Below are positions 32,874 to 41,400 of a stretch of 64,000 bases of DNA, piece by piece; positions within the stretch are counted from its first letter, which is position 1; each line of letters opens with the position of its first letter. Under the pieces are notes generated by a model that had not been told where the DNA came from, made no database searches, and saw nothing but the letters and a program-made list of their open reading frames with translations. Source of the DNA: VMCP01 sp964408945 (GTDB taxonomy: Bacteria; Bacteroidota; Bacteroidia; NS11-12g; UBA955); assembly GCA_964408945.1 (NCBI GenBank), contig CAYPBJ010000002.1, positions 1 through 64,000 on the forward strand, written 5' to 3'. The position numbers were made by a program, and so were the translations under genes.

Positions 32874-35690
32874 TTAACGACTTAAATACATGCTTTTTTG
32901 TTTGTAAAGGTCTCTGAAAGCAGGTTCTTTTAGGTCCTTTACAAACACAATGGCTTCACCCGTACTCTTCATTTCAGGTCCCAATTCACGATTTACGTTC
33001 GGGAATTTATCGAAACTGAAAACCGGTTGTTTTATAGCCCAACCAGCAGGACGTTCTTTGATAGTGAAATCTTTCATTTTATTGACTCCCAACATCACCT
33101 TCATGGCCATATTTACATAAGGAACATCATAAGCCTTGCAAATGAAAGGAACTGTGCGTGAAGCCCTCGGATTGGCTTCAATTACATAAACCTTCTCTTC
33201 CTTAACAGCGAACTGAATGTTCAGCAAACCACGAACGTTTAATGCTCGTGCAATCCTCTCAGTATAAGTCTCAATTTGTTGAATTACATTAGGACTTAAG
33301 CTAAAAGGAGGCAAAACCGCACTACTGTCACCGGAATGAATTCCCGCAGGCTCAATGTGTTCCATAATACCAATCACGTGCACATCTTCTCCATCGCAAA
33401 TACAATCAGATTCTGCTTCCTCAGCTCTATCTAAAAAGTGATCAATCAATACTCTATTTCCAGGTAAATCGCCCAATAGTTTCACAACTGCACGTTCAAG
33501 GTCTTCGTCATTTATAACAATCACCATGCCTTGTCCGCCTAATACATAACTAGGTCTAACAAGAACCGGATATCCTACTTCGTTGGCAATTTTGATGGCT
33601 TCATCTGCGTCTAATGCAACACCATATTTGGGGTAAGGAATTTCTAATTCAGCTAGAAGATCACTGAATCTACCGCGATCTTCAGCAATATCCATGTTGT
33701 CAAAAGATGTTCCTATGATTTTAACCCCTTTTTCATGAAGCTTTTCAGCCAATTTTAAAGCTGTTTGTCCACCCAATTGAACTACCACACCGTATGGCTT
33801 TTCGTGTTCAATAAGTTCCCACAAATGCTCCCAATAAACCGGCTCAAAATAGAGCTTATCAGCCATGTCAAAATCTGTACTCACCGTTTCAGGATTGCAG
33901 TTTACCATAATGGCCTCAAATCCGCTTTCGCGCGCTGCCAAAATTCCATGTACGCAGCTGTAATCAAATTCAATTCCTTGACCAATGCGGTTCGGGCCGC
34001 TTCCTAAAACAATGATTTTCTTTTTATCAGAGGCTTTACTTTCGTTTTCCTCTTCGAAGGTAGAATAATAATAGTTAGTAGGACTCGGAAACTCAGCACT
34101 ACAAGTATCTACCATCTTATAAGTTCTGCTGATTCCCAATGATTTACGACGCTCATAAACATCATCTTCGGTAGTGTTACCCATCAACCAAGCCAATTGA
34201 ATGTCTGAAAATCCTTTTTCCTTCGCTGTTTTTAAAAGGATTTGGGGAATGTTTTCAATGTTGTATCGACGAATCTCAGTTTCAACTTTCACGATGTCGT
34301 GAATTTGTTCTAAGAACCAGCGATCAATGCGGGTCATTTTTTGTATAGACGTAATGGGCACTCCTAATGCAATGGCATCGTGTATTTGAAACAATCTATC
34401 CCAACTTGGGTGTTCTAAGCCGTAAGCTAGTTCTTCAAGGTTTCTAGAACCTTTACCATCTGCACCTAAACCGTGTCTTCCAATTTCCAAACTTTGACAG
34501 GCCTTTTGAAGCGCCTCTTGGAAGCTTCTTCCAATGGCCATTACCTCACCAACGCTCTTCATTTGAAGTCCCAATTGTTTATCAGCACCTGGGAACTTAT
34601 CAAAATTCCAACGAGGAATCTTTACAATTACATAGTCAATAGCGGGTTCAAAAAACGCGCTAGTGGTTTTTGTTACTGGGTTTTTTAACTCGTCTAAGTA
34701 ATATCCAATAGCCAATTTAGCAGCTATTTTTGCAATGGGATAACCCGTTGCTTTCGATGCCAAAGCAGAGCTTCTGCTCACGCGTGGATTGATTTCTATG
34801 GCAATGATGGCCTCGTCTTCGGGGTTTACCGAAAACTGAACGTTACATCCACCAGCAAAAACACCCATAGACCTCATCATTTTGAAAGCCATGTCGCGCA
34901 TGTTCTGGAAGGTAGTATCGCTCAGGGTCATGGCAGGCGCCACAGTGATTGAATCACCCGTATGTACCCCCATTGGGTCAAAATTCTCAATGGTACAGAT
35001 TACAGCTATGTCGTCTTTTCCATCTCGAAGCAACTCCAATTCGTATTCTTTCCAGCCCAAAACGGCTTTCTCCACCAATACTTCATGGACAGGACTTGCT
35101 TCCAACCCTCTAATTAAGGCTTTGTCAAATTCTTCTTTCTTGTGGACGAAAGATCCACCCGTTCCACCTAAGGTGTAACTTGGGCGTATAACCAATGGAA
35201 AACCAATGCGTTGAGCTATTTCTTTTCCTTCTAGGTAACTATTTGCAACCTGACTTGGAGCAACTCCAACCCCTAATTCTACCATCAACTGACGGAATTT
35301 CTCGCGATCTTCCATTTTGTCAATAGCCTCAATGTTTACGCCAATGATTCTGCAGTTATACCTTTCCCAAATGCCAAGCTCTTCGCATTCCTTTGCCAAA
35401 TTCAATGCGGTTTGCCCTCCCATAGTAGGAAGCACAGCATCAATTTTTTGTTCTTGAAGGATTTTTTCGATGCTTTCGGCGTTCAACGGCCACAAAAACA
35501 CATGATCTGCATTCAATTTATCAGTCATGATGGTTGCAGGATTGCTGTTGATTAAAGAAACGGTAATTCCTTCTTCTCTCAAACTTCTTGCGGCTTGTGA
35601 GCCTGAATAATCAAATTCGCAAGCTTGTCCGATAACAATGGGCCCGCTCCCAATGATGAGAACGTGTTTAATGCTGGAGTCTTTGGGCAT
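32874..35690 (-). CDS. carB: Carbamoyl-phosphate synthase large subunit without allosteric domain
   Basis: Joins ammonia, bicarbonate and two ATP to carbamoyl phosphate for arginine and pyrimidines. Two ATP-grasp halves: the first begins HVLIIGSGPIVIGQACEFDYSG, with SYTLGGTGG and EINPRVSRSSALASKATG; the second has VLGSGPNRIGQGIEFDYSCV, SYVLGGQGM and EANPRASRTVPFI. The protein ends after the second half (MKSTGEAIVFV, DLYKQKSMYLSR) at 938 residues. The MGS-like allosteric domain of the ~1070-residue E. coli enzyme is absent. Own -7 element at 35706. Confidence 0.95.
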   Translation of the reverse strand: MPKDSSIKHVLIIGSGPIVIGQACEFDYSGSQAARSLREEGITVSLINSNPATIMTDKLNADHVFLWPLNAESIEKILQEQKIDAVLPTMGGQTALNLAKECEELGIWERYNCRIIGVNIEAIDKMEDREKFRQLMVELGVGVAPSQVANSYLEGKEIAQRIGFPLVIRPSYTLGGTGGSFVHKKEEFDKALIRGLEASPVHEVLVEKAVLGWKEYELELLRDGKDDIAVICTIENFDPMGVHTGDSITVAPAMTLSDTTFQNMRDMAFKMMRSMGVFAGGCNVQFSVNPEDEAIIAIEINPRVSRSSALASKATGYPIAKIAAKLAIGYYLDELKNPVTKTTSAFFEPAIDYVIVKIPRWNFDKFPGADKQLGLQMKSVGEVMAIGRSFQEALQKACQSLEIGRHGLGADGKGSRNLEELAYGLEHPSWDRLFQIHDAIALGVPITSIQKMTRIDRWFLEQIHDIVKVETEIRRYNIENIPQILLKTAKEKGFSDIQLAWLMGNTTEDDVYERRKSLGISRTYKMVDTCSAEFPSPTNYYYSTFEEENESKASDKKKIIVLGSGPNRIGQGIEFDYSCVHGILAARESGFEAIMVNCNPETVSTDFDMADKLYFEPVYWEHLWELIEHEKPYGVVVQLGGQTALKLAEKLHEKGVKIIGTSFDNMDIAEDRGRFSDLLAELEIPYPKYGVALDADEAIKIANEVGYPVLVRPSYVLGGQGMVIVINDEDLERAVVKLLGDLPGNRVLIDHFLDRAEEAESDCICDGEDVHVIGIMEHIEPAGIHSGDSSAVLPPFSLSPNVIQQIETYTERIARALNVRGLLNIQFAVKEEKVYVIEANPRASRTVPFICKAYDVPYVNMAMKVMLGVNKMKDFTIKERPAGWAIKQPVFSFDKFPNVNRELGPEMKSTGEAIVFVKDLKEPAFRDLYKQKSMYLSR

Positions 35691-35705
35691 AGTTCAAAAA
35701 TTAGG

Positions 35706-35713
35706 CAAAGTTA
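35706..35713 (-). promoter_or_regulatory. -7 promoter element for carB
   Basis: On the minus strand TAACTTTG followed by C, a perfect TAnnTTTG match, 15 bases before the ATG at 35690. Confidence 0.55.
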
Positions 35714-35787
35714 GAGCACCCGAACCACAATAGCGAGTAATGTTGATAATTACTTTTAATAATACCCCTGCAAATCTTTTTGAGAGT

Positions 35788-36723
35788 TTAGAGCAACACG
35801 AAGCTCAAATATCCCCCGAAAAAAAGAACCCAATACACTTTATAAAATCTCTTGAGAGATTGTTTATCGTTGAGTTGAATACGAAACCCCATCCAAAGAA
35901 AAACCGCGAAGAACATAGCTGTCAAGTACATAAAGGGCTGCAGAGAGGCTAAGGGTTTAACTAACGCAGATCCGATATAAGTTAAAAGAAAAACATAGGC
36001 GAGCGAAACCAAAATAAAACCTGAGTAAAAAGCGCTTTTCTTGCCGGCAGATACAGCTAAGGTCTTGATTTGATGTTGTTGGTCGCCTTCGGTGTCGGGC
36101 AAATCTTTGAACCAAGCAATTCCCAAACTAAAAGCAGTAACAAAAATGGATATGGGAATCAACCAGTTCCAATGGGGAACGCTCTTCAAGAGAAGGTTCT
36201 CCCAAAAGTTTAGATGCGTATAATAGCCCTGAGTTTTGTCAATGAGGTGCAAACCAATGCCGATGTTCACCAACGGGCCACGAACTAAAGCGATGGCCGA
36301 AGCGGCCCAAAAATGGTGGCGCTTAAATCTAATTGGGGGAGCGCTGTATGCCCATCCCAAAAAGCAAATCACAGAAATCAAGGAGCCGTAAAATGCACTT
36401 TGAATAAAAGAGAGAACAAGAGCCATCAGCAACGAGAATAAAATAATTTGCTTGGCTTGAAAGACTGTTAGCGCGCCTGTCACCATAGGCAATTGCGGTT
36501 TGTTTATTCGGTCAATTTCTAGGTCATGGATTTGATTTAATCCAGTAATATATAAATTGCAAAACAATGCTGATAGTAAAGTATATATATAAGTAATATA
36601 GTTATTTTGATTAATAGGTAATGAGTTATGAATTGACAAAAAGAATAATATGCTGATACTAATGAACGAACCAACAATGGTGTGTGGACGGGAGAATTTC
36701 CAAAGGTTAACGATAAACTTCAC
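35788..36723 (-). CDS. Homogentisate-phytyltransferase-like UbiA prenyltransferase
   Basis: A 311-residue UbiA-family membrane protein whose motifs follow the HPT/VTE2 branch: FSRPHTIVGS (residues 10-19), NLYITGLNQIHDLEIDRINKP with Asp67 and Asp71, LPMVTG, YSAPPIRFKRHHFWA, VRGPLVNIGIGLH, and the second Asp motif AWFKDLPDTEGDQQHQIKTL near 200-220. HPT joins phytyl or geranylgeranyl diphosphate to homogentisate in tocopherol synthesis of plants and cyanobacteria. Chlorophyll-synthase-like alternatives are less likely because of NQIHDLEID. GTG start at 36723. Divergent, with 47 bases between, from the prenol-kinase fusion that could supply its donor. Confidence 0.75.
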   Translation of the reverse strand: MKFIVNLWKFSRPHTIVGSFISISILFFLSIHNSLPINQNNYITYIYTLLSALFCNLYITGLNQIHDLEIDRINKPQLPMVTGALTVFQAKQIILFSLLMALVLSFIQSAFYGSLISVICFLGWAYSAPPIRFKRHHFWAASAIALVRGPLVNIGIGLHLIDKTQGYYTHLNFWENLLLKSVPHWNWLIPISIFVTAFSLGIAWFKDLPDTEGDQQHQIKTLAVSAGKKSAFYSGFILVSLAYVFLLTYIGSALVKPLASLQPFMYLTAMFFAVFLWMGFRIQLNDKQSLKRFYKVYWVLFFGGYLSFVLL

Positions 36724-36770
36724 GGTAATTAAATTGTTGTAATTTGCAAGAGGCGGGAAGTTAGTTAAAA

Positions 36771-38189
36771 ATGGATATTTATTTTTATGATTTATTGGTG
36801 GTATTTATTGCTGTGGCCGCCACAACTTGGTGGTCTAAAGTTCTTCCTTTGCACATTTTTTATGCTCGCAAGGTTTTACACATTTTAGCCATTTCTGCTT
36901 GCGCACATGCGGTTTCCATTACAAACTCTGAAACACATCAGCCTTTTATCTTCTTACTTACGGCGTTTTCAATTCTGCTGTTTTGGGCCGTTTGGAAAGG
37001 ATTTTTCCAAACCGAAGGCCGACGAAGTTGGGGAATTGCCTATTTCCCAATGGTGCTTTTGGCACTAGAAATAGTTTATCCCACCGAACAACGTTTAATT
37101 TCACTGGCTTTTTACATTTTAGCCTTCGGCGATGGGTTATCGGCCATCTTCGGTAGATTGGTTCATGTCTCGCTCGATACATTGGTGTTTTCGGGTAGAA
37201 ACGTTCAATCATGGAACTCCATTCATTGGGGTCGAGATCACAAAACCTTAGTTGGATCTTCAGTTTTTATCCTCGCTGCTGGGGTTATTCTATACATATA
37301 TTTTCCTGAAATTCAGATTGTTGACTTGTTTTTAATTGCCTTATCAATCGCCGCAATTGAGGTTATTTCTTCTTCCGGTACAGATAATTTAACCGTTCCA
37401 CTTTGGGTTTTTTTCGCGGTTCCTGTATTATCTGATTTTCAGGTGGAACCTCTGTTTCTGCTTGTGGGAGTTTTAATGTCGGTATTTCTCTTTCGCTTCA
37501 AATGGCTTTCCCTTTCCGGAATTGTCTTCGCTTCAATTTTGTGCATTTTGTTTCTAGCTTCAGCTGCCCCTCTGTACTTGTTGTTTGTATTCTTAATTGT
37601 TGGTTCTTTGGCCTCTAAGTTGAATCGAAAGAAAGTTGCTGAAGCCGCAGATTCCAAGTCCTCCAAGCCCCGAGATGTGTGGCAAGTCATTGCTAATGGC
37701 GGTATTGCAGTGGTGATTCTTTTGGTTTTCGGGGGATATCCTGAATTCCGTAATATTCTGATTTACGTAAGCATTGCAGTCGCTCTAGCCGATACCTTGA
37801 GCAGTGAATTGGGTGTCTTTTTCGGGGGACGAACCTACAGCATCATTGGCTTTCGGATGGTTTCACCGGGCCTTTCCGGCGGAATCAGTTTCATGGGCAC
37901 ATTATCAGGACTTTTAGGCGCTGGGTTTATTGGTTTATTATCCATTTGGATGGAATCATATTCATGGGAGAATGCATTATTCATTTCTTTTTTTGGATTC
38001 TTTGGGATGATTTTGGACAGTTTTATCGGTGAAATGTTTCAAGCGAAGTATCAAAACCACGATGGTTCGTATTCAGATCAAGGCATAGAATTGGTTAAAG
38101 GTATTCGGGGATTCACCAACGATACAACCAATTGGGTGAGTAATGCGATTACCGTGTTTTTATCGGCTGTTTTAGTCATAGCATTGTAA
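36771..38189 (+). CDS. Fused prenol kinase: VTE5-like (dolichol/phytol kinase) plus VTE6-like (DUF92)
   Basis: A 472-residue membrane protein made of two kinase-type families. Residues 1-225: dolichol/phytol kinase fold with RKVLH (33-37), AFGDGLSAIFGR (118-129) and HKTLVGSS (about 157). Residues 300-472: DUF92/TMEM19 fold with RDVWQVIANGG, ADTLSSELGVFF (about 341), PGLSGGISFMGTLSGLLGA (about 365) and DSFIGEMFQAKYQ (about 416). In plants VTE5 makes phytyl phosphate from phytol and VTE6 makes phytyl diphosphate. The fusion should do both steps on one isoprenoid alcohol. Divergent from the phytyltransferase-like gene. Confidence 0.75.
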   Translation: MDIYFYDLLVVFIAVAATTWWSKVLPLHIFYARKVLHILAISACAHAVSITNSETHQPFIFLLTAFSILLFWAVWKGFFQTEGRRSWGIAYFPMVLLALEIVYPTEQRLISLAFYILAFGDGLSAIFGRLVHVSLDTLVFSGRNVQSWNSIHWGRDHKTLVGSSVFILAAGVILYIYFPEIQIVDLFLIALSIAAIEVISSSGTDNLTVPLWVFFAVPVLSDFQVEPLFLLVGVLMSVFLFRFKWLSLSGIVFASILCILFLASAAPLYLLFVFLIVGSLASKLNRKKVAEAADSKSSKPRDVWQVIANGGIAVVILLVFGGYPEFRNILIYVSIAVALADTLSSELGVFFGGRTYSIIGFRMVSPGLSGGISFMGTLSGLLGAGFIGLLSIWMESYSWENALFISFFGFFGMILDSFIGEMFQAKYQNHDGSYSDQGIELVKGIRGFTNDTTNWVSNAITVFLSAVLVIAL

Positions 38190-38430
38190 CATTTAACGAT
38201 AAACGTTTACTTTTTAGGGGATAAACTTCGGTTTGGTGTGGTTTTTGTTGTCAGAAACTCAACAAAACTTTCGAATTGGTCTATTGTCCAGTTTGTCTGT
38301 TTTATTATACACTGGCAAATGAGTTATGAAAGAAGCATTAAATTTGTTAAAAATATGCACAGAATATCGCTCTAAAATATTGGGTATGAGAGAATCGGGA
38401 AAAACAATTAATTCAATAAAAAATTCAGAA
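38190..38430. other. Intergenic leader of the adhesin operon with a hairpin
   Basis: 241 bases without a gene. TTTTGTTG (38243-38250) and CAACAAAA (38260-38267) form a perfect 8-base stem with a 9-base loop. No perfect TAnnTTTG element was found, so the adhesin promoter may use a different signal. In-frame ATGs at 38326 and 38386 precede the chosen start but add no signal-peptide-like sequence. Confidence 0.35.
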
Positions 38431-41400
38431 ATGATAATAAATACAATAAAACGCACACAACGGAGGTTGTTATCGGGACTAACGGTAGCAACTTTTTTGT
38501 TTTTAGGAGGTACTGCTAGTGGGCAGACACCAACATTAACGAACCCAACATGTTTTGAAAAGTATGATGGCTCTATTAAAATCGACTTTTCATCAGCTCC
38601 AAATAAGATTGGAATTGATTCAACTGGTTCAACACCAAATATGATAGTTTGGCCTGGTGGTAGTTCCTATACTTTTAATGGATTAACTTCTAAAACATAT
38701 AAAATTTACGTAGATAATGGATCAGGTTCAACACTTTTAAATTCATACCAATTGGCGGGATCACAACTTACAGTTTCTGTAATATTGAAAAAAGATGTAA
38801 GTTGTTTTAATGTTGCTGATGGGTTTGTGAGAGCCTCTGGAAATACAACAAGTTCAACCAATACAACTTTAACCTATAAATTAGGTACAATCGGATTTAA
38901 TTCGAGTCCTGATTTTACTGGTTTAGGACCAGCAAACAATGTGATTTTGACAGTAAAGGATAACGTGGGATGTACCGCAACTACTACAGTAACTATAATT
39001 CAACCAACACAATTAACTTTTACAACCACTGAAACTGATGTGACTTGTTTTGGCTTATCAGACGGTGAAATAACAGTAAACGGTTCAGGTGGTTCCTTGC
39101 CATATGAATACAAAATTGGTAGTGGATCTTATCAAACGAACTCTACTTTTAGTAATTTGTCGGTAAACTCTTATAGTGTAACAATAAAAGATGATAGTGG
39201 TTGTACGGTAAATCAAAATGTTAATGTATTAGGTCCCGTAGCTCAAATCCAGTCGAATTTATCAATTACAAATTCCCTTTGTTATGGGTCAGGCTCATTA
39301 AGTTTAAATCCATCAGGTGGAAATGGATCGCCATTTACTTTTGATTTCGGTCAAACAGGTACTTTCAATTCAGTATCAACATATAATTCACTTATTGATG
39401 ATACATTTTCTATAGATATAAAAGACAAAATGGGTTGTCTCATCACCCAAAATGCTATAATAAAGCATTCAGACAACACACCCCCAGTTGCCAAAGCTAA
39501 AAACATTGTTGTTGATCTGGATAATACCGGAAATGTCACCATCACACCCGCTCAGGTGAATGATGGTACAACAGACAATTGTGCGTTCAAATTAACTTTA
39601 GATAAAACAAAGTTCACTTGTGCTGACACAGGTGCAACAGGTAATACTGTTACTTTGACAGCTACCGATTCTAATGGAAATTCTCATACAGCTTCTGCAA
39701 ATGTGAGAGTGCGTGATGTCACTGCCCCTATCGCACGTCCAAAATACCTGACAAAGGTATATCTAGATAACAACGGTGAATTTACTTTGACCGGTGCAAT
39801 GACAGATAGTGCATCAACAGATAATTGCTCTATTAAATCATTTACCATTTTCCAAAATGCATGGAATTGCAAACACCTTGGACTTGACTCAGGAAATTTT
39901 GAAGTGACCGATTGGTCTAACAACAAATCCAATAAAATTATCCGTGTTTTGGTATTAGATACTACACGTCCTGCAATGAGTGTCCAAAATGTGACTCGTT
40001 ACCTCGACTCCAATGGCGCTGATACCATGTCAATGTCTGATGTCTTGTTGTCTGTGACTGATAACAACTCTTGCAGTAAAGATAAAATGAAGGTTTATTG
40101 GGCTGCAAATACCGATACTACTTTTGAATGCAGCAATAAAGGTGTAAACACTTTGAGAATTTACGCTGAAGATTCCTCAGGAAACATCAACTATAAAGAC
40201 ATCCAGGTTACTGTTCTTGATAATCGAATCCCAGATTCTCTTCAAGTAAGAGACACCATTCTTTATTTAGATTCTTTTGGCGAAGCTTTTGTTTCGAAGG
40301 ACTCTATAGTGCTGTTTGCTTCAGACAATTGCGGAATTACAGATACCATCATGCAAACCAAGTTTGATTGCGCGCACCTCGGAAGCAATCTATATACAGT
40401 TACTGTTAAGGATGCTTCGGGAAATTCACTTTCAAAACAGTTTGAAGTCATTGTTAGAGACACATTCTTCCCGTATCAAATTGTTACAGCTGATTCCATT
40501 ACACGTTACTTAGACACCAACGGTGCAGATACCATAACGCTTTCTGATGTTTATGCGAGTGCACTTGATAATTGCGGTGTATCTAAAGTTTACATGTCAG
40601 ATAGCACCTTTGATTGCAAAGAAGCTGGACTCTTTAACCTAATTGTTTTTGTTGAAGATCCATCTGGAAATGTTTCTAGAGATACAGTTAAAGTACTACT
40701 GTTGGATACCTTCAAGCCAGATTCATTGCTCGTGCGTAAGAATTACACAGCCTATTTAGACGCAAATGGAAAATATACCATTGAGGGTGATAGCATAATC
40801 TTATTCGCAAGCGACAATTGCAGCATTGCCGATACATCTTACTCAACCGAAGTATTCGATTGTACTCATGTTGGATTGAATAAAGTATATGTTTCAGTGG
40901 CTGATCCTTCAGGAAACACTAGAAGCGATAGTTTTGAATTGACCTTATTTGATACCTTGGCGCCAATTGCGAAAGTATCAATAGATACCCTCTACCTAAA
41001 TTCTGCCGGCTCAGCAAACTTTACAGCTGCTCAAGCAGGTGCTAACTCAACAGACAATTGTGGCATTGCCAACATTACCGTTGATAAATCAAGTTTCTTC
41101 TGCAACAGCGCAGGTAAACTAGAACAAATCATCATTACAGTTACCGATAATAACGGTAACGTATCCAAAGACACAGGAAAAGTATTGATTCTTGATACAC
41201 TGGCTCCAGTAATTTCGTTAAAATCACCCATTGTAGATCTAGACGACAATGGTGCTGGGCAATTGACCATCTTTGATGTTGACGGAGGAACTAAAGACAA
41301 TTGCTCTATAAAACGCCGTTGGATGAGCGATTCAACCATTGATTGTTCAAATATTGGTGCACATAAAATTTGGTTCTATGCGGAAGACCTAAATGGAAAT

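Noticed and set aside
36735..36770. -7 element for the prenol kinase fusion (GTAATTTG)
   Set aside because: The TA is one base too close to TTTG for the consensus, so not called.
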